A program made the position numbers and the translations under genes. A stretch of DNA of 58,340 bases from Emiliania huxleyi CCMP1516. Lineage: Eukaryota > Haptophyta > Isochrysidales > Noelaerhabdaceae. The notes under the pieces are model-generated. The model saw only the letters and a program-made list of their open reading frames with translations. It did no database searches and had not been told where the DNA came from. Shown here in pieces: positions 19,690 through 31,500 of the stretch (the stretch's first letter is position 1; each line of letters begins with the position of its first letter). The DNA lies in NCBI RefSeq assembly GCF_000372725.1, contig NW_005196756.1, positions 108,153 through 166,492 of the forward strand, given 5' to 3'.

Positions 19690-20562
19690 CGCGCGGCGGG
19701 CGCTAGGAGCCTATTCACAGAGGGCTAACGGGTATTTTTTCGCTTCGCTGCGCGGCCTGGGAATAGGTAGGTAGGTGGGGCACGGAGCCTGGCGATTGGC
19801 GCCCGCAATAGGTAGGTAGGTAGGGCGTTTTGGTGCGAGTTGTGCCCTGTGCCCAGCCCTCTCCGCGATGCGCCGTTGTTTTTGCAAAATCCTGCAAAGG
19901 TGGGGACGTGTCTCGGTCCTCGACCCAGCCCTAGCTTGGGATGTCCGTTAAATACAGGCCTCGCTCACAGCAAACAAACAGCGCACTGGCACGACTAGGG
20001 CGTGGATACTGGATTGGCGCCCTCCCTTGTGCTGTGAGAGAGGCTTGTATTTTAAGAATTCTTTTCCCGCGTGACGCCGATGCACACAACGCTCGAGTAA
20101 CGTCTGACCCCCCCCCCCCCCCCAGCCCAGTGCAGCACGCTGCTGCCCAAACGGCAAGAAAGATTGGATGCGCTGCGCAAGACGCTCTCGGCTCGCACTT
20201 TGCAACCTCGGTTTCGCTTGCTAGGTACGGCAAGAAAAATTGCTAGGTATGGCGCAATAGTGTACATATGACGCAATAGTGGGTGTAATGTAGATAATAG
20301 TACAGAATTAATTTGGAAATTCACTATGCCTTGTGCTTGCTTGCTGTATGTAGATAGATAGAAAGAAAGAAGAAGAGAGAGAGAGAGAGTGGAGTTAGTT
20401 GGCTATGCGAAGCAAGGACGGATGGTAGTTGTGGCACCATTTCAGAGGTTGGTTGGTAGTTGTGGCTGATGGAGGAGCCGGAACTCCAGAAAAGAAACCC
20501 GGCTGGGCTGCTTTCTCGAGCCGAGCGTGTCTGCATCACAGGTCTGCTTCCTCGCATTCACC
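19690..20562. other. Intergenic region upstream of the fusion gene
   Basis: Contains the second pair of AGGTAGGTAGGT motifs (19764-19826), a 16-C tract (about 20108-20123), and GATA and GAGA runs (20350-20390). No gene is seen. The promoter of the fusion gene presumably lies in the last few hundred bases, but no core element is clear. Confidence 0.5.
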
Positions 20563-23500
20563 ATGCTCACGACGCTGCCCCTCGCGGTCACAGCCTTCGC
20601 CTCGTCCTGCCTCTCCACGTGCCCATCGGCCCACACGAACCTCGGCCAGTGCCTCGACGGCTGCGCCTCCGCCACCAATTCGCTCGGCTGCGAGGTCGCC
20701 TGCCTCTACGCCGTCCGCTCGCCCGACCCGACCTCGAAGGCGCTCTGGAACTGCTACCAGTATGAGTGCACGACACCAGCTCCGCGCAGGCTCTTCGACA
20801 AGTCGGCCCTGAGCGAGAGCGCTCTCACCCACACCATCTCCGACGAGTTCTGGCTCCTGCCCGAGGTGTCGAACGTCCCGTTCAAGGGCACCGAGCGTGT
20901 GATGGCCCAGCTCAAGCGCTGGCGCGCGGGCGCGTCGTTCGGCGTGATGGAGAACAAGCTGCTGTCCCACTCCCTCCTCGAGGCCCTCAACGTGCCTCAG
21001 CCCGCCGTCCTGTACGGCGCGTTCGCAACCAAGTCGCTGGGTGCGCCTCACCCGTGACCGCCGCCGCTGCGCACAGCCTCCCTCTGACCCCACCGTGCGC
21101 CTCACCCGTGACCGCCGCCGCTGCGCACAGCCTCTCCCTCTGACCCCACCCTCGCCGCGCGTGCAAAGGCGCGTGGCCTCGCTTCAACCGCTCCGCCTTC
21201 CTCGCCGCCATGCACGGCAAGACCAAGTTTGTCCTCAAGAGCGCCACCAACGGAGGCAACGTGGACGTGCTCGTGATGGACGAGCACCGCTGGGCCTCTG
21301 AGGGCTGGAACCGGAACCGGCTCGCCGACTACGCCGACAAATTTGTCAAGAACCGGTGGCACTCCGAGTGGGGGCAGAGATACGAGCACCGCGCTGTGAT
21401 CGTGCAGGAGTCGCTGGTGCCCGATGTTCGCGGCGGCTTCGACTGCGAGCCCGGCGAGCTCCGCCTCGAGGTCAAGGTCCACGCCCCGCTTGGCCGCCTC
21501 GCCTCGGCGCGCCTGCAGGCGCTGCCCTTCAAGGGGGACACGTACCTGGACGTACAGTTCCGCGGCGGTGAGGTCGCCTGCCTCGGTGGCCGCAACCTGG
21601 GCGACACGGCCCAGCACTGCGCCCGCGCCGTGACCCTCCTCGAGACCCACCGCAAGCGCCTCGAGGAGGTGGCACGCTCGACGACCCGCGTTCTCGGCGC
21701 CGACTGGCTGCGGCTCGACGTCTTCCTGAGCGAGGCGGGCACCTTCTCCGTCAACGAGCTCTCCTACCCGTCCCACATCGGAGGCTTCATCGGCGGGGGC
21801 GACGAGGCCTCGCTCGGCGCCCTTCGCGACGCGTACGCCTCCAACCAGCTCACCAAGGCGCCCGCCGCCGCCTTCGTGGCTCAGCTGCTGGCGGCCACCG
21901 GCGTCGACCCGTACGCCTTCCTGCTAGAGGCGGATTTTGCGACGATGCGACACGCGGACGAGGCCACCTACGCGAGCCGCTTGTGGCAGTGGGACCCGGC
22001 AGAGGAGGACGCGCGGGCCGCCGCAGCCGCGCCGCACATTCGCCTCTCCATCGCCTGCGCCGCCATCGTCGCCGTCGGCCTCTGCCTCCTCTGCCTCGTC
22101 GCCCTCTGGCTCCAGAGCGCGGCGCCCGACGGCGGCCGCGACAGCGGCCGGTCGGCGCACCTGGACAATGCCAAGTTTCTCTGCTCGTCGCTCATCATCT
22201 TTGGGCACTATCTCTACTACAACCTCGACCACTCGACCCACCTGGTCCTGCACGACTACCAGAGCTGGCTCCAGGGCGCGGCTCCGACGCTGCTCTTCCT
22301 CCTGCAGGTCACCAACTGGCGCATCAATCTCGCCTGCTTCGTCTCGGGCAACCTCATGGCCAAGCCGGTCGACGCCAGCCGCTTCGCCTCCTTTGTCCGC
22401 TCGCTCGTGCTCCCGACCCTCATCTGGGTCTTTGCTGCGAAGCCTCTGCTCAACCGTGTCATCCTCGGTGGCGAGGCGCCGTGCACCGTCCTCGCCGACG
22501 TCATGACCTTCAAGGCGCACCACCACGAGTGGTACCTCGAGGCGCTCATCCTCTGGCGCCTGCTCTCTTTCGCCATCTGGCCGCTGCGCGGCCCCTTCGT
22601 TGTGCTTCTCGCCATCGGCGCTTCGCACATCGCGGGCTACTGGGACGTGGGCGAGGGCGGCTTCTTCTCGTTTGACCACGCGCTCGGCTTCCTGCCCTAC
22701 TTCCTCGCCGGGTGGGCGTGCCCCCTGGACCGCCTGGCCACCGCCGTGCCGCGCACGCCCACTACCTTCACGATCGGTCTCGGTCTGATGGTGGCGCTGC
22801 CGATGGCGCTGACGCTCCTCGAGCCGCTCCCCGACAACCACGGCACCTACGGCTGGTTCTATGCGCAGTCCGAGTTCGAGGCCACCGCCAAGCTGGCGGC
22901 TGAGGGCGTGCCGCTGCCGTACCGGCTCTACTGGACTCGCCGCGCCGCAAAGCACGTGATTGAGATCGCGCAGCTCTGTGTGGTCCTGCTCACGCTCGTG
23001 CCTCGCTCGACCCGCTGGTTCACCGGCTTCGGAAAGCACACCCTCTACGCCTTTCTGCTGCACGAGTTTGTGCTCGCTGGCCGCGAGAGGCTGCTGACCG
23101 TGGCACCGCCCCTGCCGATGCTGACGCGGCTCCCGTCGCACCTGCTAGTGCTGGCCTCGCAGTATGCTCTCTGCCTCGCCCTCTGCGCCCTGCTCTGCAG
23201 CTCGCCCGTCCGCCGCCTCTTCGGCCTGGTCCTCGAGCCCACGTGGCTCTCGTCACTCCTCTGCACCGCACCGGCGGCCCGCAGCCCCAGCCTCCATCCG
23301 CGGCCGCCGTCAGCTCCGTATGATCCGACTGAGGACCGCTCGCTGCCCCTGGAGGCAACCCTCAGCAAACTCGCCCCAAACTCGTTCGCGACCAAGGGCG
23401 CTGAGACGAGCGACGTGGAGGCTCCGCCGCTCAAGTACGAGGGCGCGGGGTCGCTCGACGGCTGGCTCGAGTGGATCACCGAAGTCGAGTATGCCAAGGG

Positions 23501-25025
23501 CCGCTTGTCGCTACCGTGGCAGGCTTCGGGGCACGCTCTGATGCGCTACCTCACCCTGGTGCCGTGCTTCAGCCTCCTCTGCATGGGCATAGCCGCCTTC
23601 TTCTTCCTGCCCGTCGCCACGCAAGTCCTCGCCGACGGCGGCGCCGAGCACATCGACGCGGCGCTGACGGCGCCGTGCGTGGTGACCAGCATCGCCGTGT
23701 CGGTCCTCGCCAAGATTTGCTACGAGGTGGGGCTCGATGTTCTGACGTTCAAGTGCCTGTTTCGCGGGCTGAGGCGGCCGGCTCTGCCAGAGGACCGCGA
23801 GCGCCTGGTCCACGCCGTAATCATCTGCGCGTACAAGGAGCCGTTCGAGGTGCTCGCCGCCACCATCGGCTCGCTCGCGGCGAACAACCTCGCCAAGAGC
23901 TGCGTCGTGATCCTCGCCACCGAGGCGCGCGACGAGAGCGCCGACTCGACCTTCGCACGGCTGCACGCCGAGTTCGGTGGCGCCTTCCTCGAGCTCTTCC
24001 AGACGCGGCACAGCCTCGGGCCCGGCGAGGTGGCCGGCAAGTCGTCCAACGAGCGGCACGCGTGCATGGAGCTCTACTCGTGGGCGCAGGCAAGGTCGAT
24101 CGACCCGTACACTGTGATGGTCACGACGGCGGACGCCGACTCGCAGTTCGACTCGGTCTTCCTCGAGCACCTCGAGGCCGAGTTTTGCCGCCAGCCCGAC
24201 GGGAGGCACACCCTCTTCGACTCGCCGATCAACACGTACCGCAACCTCGCCGCATGCCACCCGCTCGTCGCCGTTTTTGAGATCGAGCGCACGCAGTACT
24301 GCACCTTCTCCGCGCTCCAGTTCCAGCCCGCGCAGTCCAACTACTCGCTCACGCTCGGCATGGCCCACCTGATCGACTACTGGCACCCCGACAACACCAG
24401 CGAGGACCTGCACACCACGCTCAAGGCGGTCGCCTTCACCAACGCCGCCGCCAACGTGGTGGTCCCAGTTTGGTCGATCATCCTGAACGACAGCGTGACC
24501 GGGCTGCGCGACCGCTGGGTGCAGGCGAAGCGGCACATGTGGGGCATTGAGGAGACGGCGTGGGTCGCCTCGCTCTTCCCGCTGCTTCGCTGGAAGATTT
24601 GGCTGCGCATGTTGCAGCTGACGGCCGGCCAGATGCTCACCACGACGGTGGTGCCTCCATGGCTGATCTTGCTCTTTCCTCAGATGTGGGCGATGCTCGC
24701 TGCGCTGCCGCCGCGTGCCCTCGCCCTCACGGTGGGGCTGCCACTGCTGACGCTGGGCTTCCAGTGGGTCCGCACGCTCGTGCGCGAGGCTGTGCTGCAC
24801 CAGTGCATCCTCAAGCCGCGGCGCGAGGCGTCCAAGATGCTCCCGATCTCGCCGCTGCAGTGGCTGCACTGGGGCCTCGCATACCCGGTCTACGCATTTG
24901 GGGCGGGCCTCGTGTTCAACACGATGGCGACGTGGGCGATGCTGCTCCACGCAATCAACCACACCACCTACGGCTACGTCTGCGCCCCCAAGGCGCTGAT
25001 GGTGAAGGGAGCGGACGCGGTCTGA
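20563..25025 (+). CDS. ATP-grasp (TupA-like) / acyltransferase-3 / glycosyltransferase-2 fusion protein
   Basis: Two exons (20563-21040 and 21169-25025) join in frame to 1,444 residues. A signal peptide (MLTTLPLAVTAFA) and a Cys-rich segment (residues about 14-65) come first. A TupA-like ATP-grasp module follows (about 100-410: VMENKLLSHSLL, KTKFVLKSATNGGNVDVLV, AVIVQESL, LRLDVFLSEAGTFSVNELSY). Next is a multi-spanning acyltransferase-3 domain (about 480-845) starting LDNAKFLCSSLIIFGHYLYY. A GT2 glycosyltransferase follows (about 1000-1444) with VIICAYKEPFEVLAATIGSL, a DAD metal-binding motif in TTADADSQFD, EDLHTT, QAKRHMWG in place of QxxRW, and C-terminal membrane helices. The predicted role is synthesis and acylation of a secreted or cell-surface glycan from the secretory pathway; the products are unknown. 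The start codon could instead lie in an upstream exon (a cacag acceptor-like site is at 20536-20540). Confidence 0.85.
21041..21168 (+). repeat. Tandem 54-bp duplication filling an intron
   Basis: The fusion gene's single intron consists mainly of two copies of a unit starting gtgcgcctcacccgtgaccg (21041-21094 and 21095-21150). The donor GGTGCGCC is therefore duplicated too. The acceptor is gtgcaaag at 21161-21168. Confidence 0.85.
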
Positions 25026-25801
25026 TCACACTCCCCAGCCCCGGGAGCGCCTACTCGAGTACGATGTACCGGTACATTGCTGTTCGCACGCAGTCTGTCG
25101 CGAGCCCTATTTGTGTGCTGTCTGTGCTGTGACCTGTGCGTCTGCGTGCTTGAAGGCAAGCGAGAAGCGGTCCGCCCCTCTGTACGGCTTGTCGGTGTCC
25201 GTCTCCCTGTGTGTCTGTACGTGGAACTCGCGTACGTCGGTCGTCACGTAGTTGTGATGGAGGAGGAGCACCTCTGTGAGCACTCCTGTATTGCAATAGA
25301 GAAAAACTGCAGGACGTCTGCTTTGTATCTGCGAAAATTACGGTGTGTCGGCCGTCAGAAAACACGCCTGCGTGGATCGCGTCACGCCAATCCTCGCTAC
25401 CCAACGCGGCCAAAGGATATCCACCTCGAGAACCTCGAGAGGTCGAGAACGGTGTGCCGTCCCCCCTACCCCTCGCGGCACACCGTTTTTACGCGCACAA
25501 CACACGCGAAAGTTTTTCCTTTCTTTTGGCTAGTGCGTGCCAGTCCCGTGCCCAGTATCTGAGAAAGAGTTGCGCTTCCAGTTCTTGGCGCGCCTTACGA
25601 TCCTTTTTCTTGCGACGGGAGCAGAAGGAGAAGCGCCGCCAGGGTTCCAACTTTTTCCGGGGTATGGTATGGTACAATCGCGGCCCAAAGGATGGGGGGG
25701 TATGGTCCTGACCGCCCGAGGCCGGCAGCCGGGAGGCTGGGTCTGTCAGCAGGCGGGGGCTATGGTCTCATACCATACCAAAAAGTCCGAACCCAGGTGC
25801 A
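25026..25801. other. Intergenic region with two inverted repeats
   Basis: A perfect 12-bp stem (aacggtgtgccg / cggcacaccgtt, 25448-25459 and 25475-25486) is followed by a T run. A second, looser inverted repeat (ggtatggtatggt near 25662 and ataccatacc near 25780) bounds about 130 bp. No gene is supported. Confidence 0.5.
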
Positions 25802-26344
25802 ATGCGGCCGAGCGGCTGGCGGGTGGGCAGCCAGGCACGCGCGCAGCTCGCTGCAGCGAACGAAGGGGAGGCGTCGGGCTCGCGTCGAGCGCTGCTGCGT
25901 GGCCACGCCGAGCGATGGCTGGGCCGGAGGCTGTTGCCGCGCGACCCGACGCTGCTGCGAGCTATCGCCCGCGGCGCCGGCTGGGTGCGGCTGGAGGCAC
26001 TCTGCACGCTCCCGAAAATGCGGCTGCTCAAGGCGACACCGGGAGAGGTTGCGGCGGCTCTTCGCGGCTCGAGGGTAGTGGAGCTCACACCGGCGCGACC
26101 GCCGCCGCAGCTGCAGCTACATTCTCTCCGCGATAGCGTGGGCGGGAGCGGCAGCTCGTGCATCAGCAGCGGCACAGTGGCAGACAGCAGCGGGGGCGAC
26201 GCAGGCAGTGACCGCGCAGGCGGTGGCACACAGCAGGTCAGAGCCTCCGTGGCGGAGATGAATAGAGGGGCGATCGACTGGCACGCTCGGCCCGCCGGTG
26301 TGTCGCTGTGGCAGCTGCTGGCCTACCTGCGGGAGGTGGCATGA
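25802..26344 (+). CDS. La-motif (LARP-type) RNA-binding protein
   Basis: A 180-residue open frame. Residues about 33-95 match the HTH La-type fold: LLRGHAERWLGRRLLPRDPT, LLRAIARGAGWVRLEALCTL, PKMRLLKATPGEVAAALRGS and RVVELT. The WL/LPRD/GWV/LEAL/P-MR/AL-S pattern is that of La-related proteins, which bind RNA 3' ends or 5' oligopyrimidine messages. The rest is Ser/Gly-rich, then NRGAIDWHARPAGVSLWQLL. The usual RRM or DM15 partners are not seen in this frame. The stop at 26344 may be in an intron, with coding continuing to the 27321-28145 exon. Confidence 0.65.
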   Translation: MRPSGWRVGSQARAQLAAANEGEASGSRRALLRGHAERWLGRRLLPRDPTLLRAIARGAGWVRLEALCTLPKMRLLKATPGEVAAALRGSRVVELTPARPPPQLQLHSLRDSVGGSGSSCISSGTVADSSGGDAGSDRAGGGTQQVRASVAEMNRGAIDWHARPAGVSLWQLLAYLREVA

Positions 26345-27320
26345 GCCGAGATTGAGATGCTGCGCCACTTGCCGCTCCCGCGAAGAGACGAGAGGTGAGA
26401 CGAAAGGTCCGAGGTGGACCGACGAGAATCACACGCAACAGGACCGTGCATCGCACCGCCTGGCGCTCGGCGACATGCTCGCTGCGAGCGGTGGCGCCGT
26501 GTAGATAGCCGCCTCAAAGCGCCACCTCCGAGGCACACGCACACCTCCCAGACGCGCGCACACACCTCCCAGGCACACACCTCCCAGGCACCCTCCCCGC
26601 TCACCTCGGACGGCCCCTGTGGGCAAGGGGTGAGGGCCACTGAGGTGGCCGTCGATGGCTGAGATGCCGTCGCTGAGATGCCGTCGCGCCCCCCGGCTGT
26701 GGCACAGGGTCACCGTGCTACACGAGCGCCGCAACGGTCCGCGTGTCGGCCTCCGCCTCTGCGATCGCCGCGGCCGTGCAAGACACGATTCGGCAGCCGA
26801 GGAGCTTGAGAAGGACCGAGAGGAGCTGAATATACAGCCGAGCTCAGCCGAGACTGATGCGGCGATTTAGGCGACTCGACGAGGCGGACGACTCGCTCCG
26901 CCCGCTCAGCTGTGAACGGCGTCTCCTCACAGGTCGAGCTGTGAACAGGCCCCGGATGGCGAGCGAGTTGTCGCGCTATCGCTGCTGCAGCGCGGCCCGA
27001 CGTTCGGGGGCGCTGATGGCGCGCCGCTCCTCAGCATTGCGACGCCATCCGCCGTCGAGTTGCTCCGACTCCAAAGCTCGCTTGGCACGGTGGAACCGGA
27101 ATCGGAGTCGGAGCCTCGAGACCTCACGGCGCCTCACGTTGTGAGCATCGCCTCTCAGCTCACGCTTCCTCTCGTGTGAACAGGGGCCTCGAGACCTCGC
27201 GGCCCCCCTCGTCCACCTGCTTCGGAGGGCCGACGTGCGAAAGGTACGCCACTGGTGTGGACGCGGCCGGATGTGCGCGCCTCTTTGAAAAGGGCTGGCG
27301 GTGGATAGGTTGGGCTGCAG
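26345..27320. other. Region between La-motif ORF and next exon
   Basis: Contains a cacacctcccagg tandem repeat (26540-26595) and repeated gagctgtgaacagg-like and gtgaacaggg-like segments (26900-27185) that include possible acceptor sites. No frame here is convincing. It may hold introns and small exons of the LARP gene. Confidence 0.35.
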
Positions 27321-28145
27321 CTGGCTGGCGCGGCGGAGGCGGCAACGGCAGCGGGTTCGGCCGAGGTGGAGGCTGCGGTCGATTTGGGCGCGCTCGCGCG
27401 GTGCGGTGTGCTAGAGCAGCTCGAGGGCGGCTGTGAACTCTCACAATTCGAGGGGTGGCCAGGGGCGGTGGGAGCGGAGGGGGGCGAGGAAGCCTCTGGC
27501 GGTGGCCCGCGCCACGCGGATTTGTGGTGGCTCCTGGAGCGCTACGTGGGCTTCGCTGCGCCGGCGCCGCTCTCGGATCGGGTGGAGCAGCGTGCGAGCG
27601 TTCTGGCGGGGGCTGCAGCCAGAGTGGAGGAGGAGCAGGAGGAGGGGGCGGCGGAGGAGGAGGAAACGGAGCGCGCTGCGGGCGTGGACGAGGCGAGGCG
27701 GGCACTCGAGGAGAGACACCAAACAGCCAGGCAGAAGCGACGGGCGGCGCGGCGCGCGCAGCTGCAGGAGCGGGCAAAAGCGCGCCGGGCGCAGATGGAG
27801 GCTGAGGCCCATATGCTGCTGGCGAGTGGCGAGGGCGCGCTGCCGCAGCCCTCTCGTGCGCGAGAGTGGGCAGCGGCGGAGGCGACGGCAGCTCTACCCC
27901 TGTACCGTCTCCTCGCCTCCGTCTCTCCGGACGCCCTTGCCCCCCGCCCGCTCGCGCTCAGACTGGCGGGCGGCGCTGCGGCCGCCAGTCCGGCGCTGCC
28001 AGCGCCGCTGCTGCCGCTTGCCGTGGCGCGCGCCCATATTGAGGCGCACGCCAGCTTGTGGGAGCGGTACCATCGCTCGCTCGAGGTCTTCTACGAGCCA
28101 AACAAGCAGGCGCGCCGCATGAAGGTGCGACGGCCAAGGGGGTGA
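27321..28145 (+). CDS. Coiled-coil protein, 3' exon (possibly end of the LARP gene)
   Basis: The frame opens after an acceptor-like ctgcag at 27315-27320 and has no early ATG, so it is a downstream exon. It encodes an Ala/Glu/Arg-rich protein with a clear charged coiled coil (VEEEQEEGAAEEEETERAAG, ARQKRRAARRAQLQERAKAR) and a more hydrophobic end (ALPLYRLLASVSPDALAPRP, LWERYHRSLEVFYEPNKQAR). I recognise no domain. Orientation and spacing allow it to be the 3' end of the La-motif gene. Confidence 0.5.
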   Translation: MAGAAEAATAAGSAEVEAAVDLGALARCGVLEQLEGGCELSQFEGWPGAVGAEGGEEASGGGPRHADLWWLLERYVGFAAPAPLSDRVEQRASVLAGAAARVEEEQEEGAAEEEETERAAGVDEARRALEERHQTARQKRRAARRAQLQERAKARRAQMEAEAHMLLASGEGALPQPSRAREWAAAEATAALPLYRLLASVSPDALAPRPLALRLAGGAAAASPALPAPLLPLAVARAHIEAHASLWERYHRSLEVFYEPNKQARRMKVRRPRG

Positions 28146-28159
28146 GACGGCGTCTCCTT

Positions 28160-28230
28160 GTGCATGCACATGCGCACATGCACACGCACATGCACATGCA
28201 CATGCACATGCAGCATGTGCATGTGCTTCG
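28160..28230. repeat. CACATG/CATGTG microsatellite
   Basis: A (CACATG)n run ends in gcagcatgtgcatgtg, so it can fold back on itself. Similar tracts lie at 50388-50432 and 53498-53518. The remaining bases to 28529 hold no gene; 28296-28320 resembles the 9152/16245 repeat. Confidence 0.8.
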
Positions 28231-28529
28231 GTATCTGGCTCTTACGTATCCCGTAGCGCGTAGGTTTTTTTGTCCTTAGACAAGACCCAAAGGAGGGATG
28301 TGGGAGGACGGCACACGCGCGGGGGGCCGCAGCCCCGTTTTCACTGTTTTCGCAAGCGCTCCGCGCCTGCAGATTTTGAGCAAATTCGATAAATCCGTAC
28401 CTGGGCCAATCTTCTTCTCATATCCCAAGGGGTCCAGGCGCCTCTCCACCAGCGCCAATCCCCCAATGCCCATGATGATGCCATACCGAAAATGGAAGCC
28501 CAGGGAAGCAGCAGTTGCCGCGCACTTGC

Positions 28530-31500
28530 TCACGAGAGGAGGAAGGCGCCCTGTCCCTCGTTGATCGCCGTGAGGATCCGCTCGCGCATCACCTCCTTGG
28601 AGGAGTAGTCGGGCAGCTTGAGGTAGTTTGCGCACGTCATCACCTGCGAGCGGAGGGGGGGGGGCGCGGTGTCGGGAAGAGTGGGGGTGTGAGCAGGGGC
28701 CCTCGTCGCTCTCTCCTTCGGGGCTTCGGGTGTGAGATGCGGAATAGCTGCATCTCGGCTACATCTCACCGACGGCAAGTACGCGTCCGGCGAGACGCCG
28801 CTCTCTGGCTTCTTCTGCACGATGGTCAGCCGCGGAGAAAGGCGCGCGAGCCCGCCGACGGGCAACCGCGGGCTGCCGGTGACAAACTTGAGGAAGGAAG
28901 CGAGCTGCGCGTCCGTCAGATCTGCAATCACGTCGAGCAGGTGCGAGATGGCGGCGGACGAGCGCGTGTAGCCGTGATCAAACTTCAGCAGCTCGATCAC
29001 CGTCGCCTTGTCCCACCGCTCGCGCGCGCCATTGAGGAGGACGTCGAGCTCTGACGGCGTGAAGGGCGCAAGGCGAGAGACCAAAAACACGTCTGAGAAG
29101 CCCTGGCGAAACGCGGCGAGCTGAGCGCGGACGCCGCCCACCAAGAGGGCGTCGGTGACGAGGCGCACGTACTCGCCCAAATTGTCAATCGTCACGTCAA
29201 CGTCGGCGCCGCCCGGCTTGAGCTCGAAATCGGGGAAACCGGGCAGCGTGAAATCGAGCCTGCTCACAGCGAGAGCTCTTAGGAGCCGCCCTTCACGGCA
29301 GAGGGCGGGAGCGCGTCATTCGAGACCCAAGCTGATCGACGGGGCAGCCGTGCAGCGTCAGGCTGGCGACGGCGGCCGCAACCTCGGCAGGCTTGCCCCC
29401 CGCGCGCAAGAGGCGGGACCGCTCTGAAGCGAGGGCCTGCAGCTGGTGTAGCGAGCGGAAAAGCTGCGGCGAGAGATCGTGCAGATCCTCGAGCCTACTC
29501 GGACAAAACCGCTCTGACCACGACGTTCACGGGGGCGAGAGGCCGAGCAGATGTCGACCCGAGCTCGCAGCAGAGCAAATGGCGGTAAAAGGGCGGCGCG
29601 AAACAGAGGTCGACGAGCCGGCCGTCCAGCATGGCCTTGGCGCATAGCCGCCCAATGAAGGTGAAGAGCTGAATCGTCCGCTTGGGCACGCCGCTTCCGT
29701 CCGCCTCCTGCGCCACCGGCCGCGGAAACAGACCGCACGGCGCATGCACCTGTCCAAGTGGCAAAAGTGTGACGCCGCGTGGTTGCCAGGGTGGGCGGTA
29801 GAAGGCCACGAGAAGCGCGTGCGCACCAGCTTCTCGTGCTTGTCGCGCGCCCGCTCCGCCGCTGCGCCGCCGAGCGGCGCCTCGGTGCTGTCCGGTGCCG
29901 CGGCGGGCGGCTCATCGGAGATGGGCTGCTCCTCGTGGTACCACAGGTCGAGCTCCGCCTTGCGCAAATCGTGCGAGACCAGCGCGTAAAACTCGAGCGT
30001 GGGACCGAGACCCGTGCCAACCTCGCCAAAGTACTCGACCTCAAGCAGCGCCGGCTGCGCCGCGTACAGCTCCATCACGCGCACCGCCGAGTCGAGCAGC
30101 CGCGAGCGAGAGATGCGCACCTTTTGGCGGGGCAACCGACCCAGCCGCGACTCGAGCCTCGACTCGGCGCCACTGGAAGCGGAACTGGATGAGGCCTCGT
30201 GCGCGTGCGCGTGCAACCGCTGCAGCGCGCGGGAGAGGCCGAAGGCGGTCGAGTGCAGGAAGAGGCGGCGCGTGCCGAAGGAGAAGAGGAAGGGATACGC
30301 GTTGACCAGCGTGGCGCACCTGTTGTGAACAAGGCGTGTTCATAGCTCGAGCCCGATGAGGGAGGCACGCGTTGACGAGCTCGGGGCACCATGACGGGAA
30401 GGAGCGCGAGCAGAGAGCGAGCGGGTCTTGCAGCTGCCGCATCAGCTTGGCGTTGAGCTTCGAGTTTGGAAACACGGCCGGCGGCAGCGCCGGCGCGCCC
30501 CGCTGCGCCTCGGGCACCTCCGCGGTCGAGTAAAGCCGTGCCCAATGCTCGTTCAGCCGGTGCAGGAACCAGAGCAGCTTGAGCACCGCGCCTGCCCCCT
30601 CTGACTCGGCGCAGAGCGGCGGCGCCGCCGCGCCGAGCGCGCCGAGCAGCGGATCCGTGCCAGGCGGCAGCACGTGCGCCTCAACGGCGCACCGCACCCC
30701 CTCCTCGCCCTCGGACGATCGGCCGCTGCCAGCTGGCTCCACACTGCCCCGCCCGCCTCCACCGCCGAGCTCGTCGACTTCCATGGGGAGGCGGTAGGTG
30801 AGCGTGTACACGGCGCCCCACAGCCGCTGCGAGAGGGAGGCGGGCAGCGAAGGCATGCCTGCCGCCGGCCCGCCCGCCGCCGCCGCCAATTCGCGCGCGG
30901 TGGGGCTCGGCGAACCAAACTGGCGGATGGCCTGAAAAATGGTGACGCCGCACGGCAATGGCTGGCCGTTGAGCATGAGCACCAGCTTTTGCTGCCGCTC
31001 GCCGCCGCCACGGCCCGACCCCTCCGGTCCGCTGCCGCCGCTCTGAGCCGACGCCGCCGAAGCGGCAGCGGCAGCAGCGGCGGCGCCGCCGGCCGGGGCG
31101 GAAACCTGCCGGCCACGCCCTTCCGCCGCGGTGACAGCGCTGTTGCCCGGCCGCAGCGACGAGCCTCGGCGCGACACGGTCGCCGCGGCCGCCGTCCTCG
31201 GCAGCACGTATGAAGAGAGGTCCTTTGCGGCGTCACGCGGCTGCGGCCGCCCGGGGTCGGGGGGCGAGCCGAGCTGCAAGTCGTGCACACACTCGGACGC
31301 GTCCATCGACGCGGCGCCAAAAGTGGGCGAACCGACGAGTGAGCCCTCTTCCTCCTCGTCCTCGTCCTCGTCGTCGTCCTCCTCCTCCTCCTCGTCCTCC
31401 TCGTCCTCCGCCTCGTCGCCGCCGCCCGCTCGCCCAAAGCCGCTGAGGACGACACCGACGCTTGCGAGGCCCTGCCTCGCCTTGCCGCCGCGGCCCGCGG

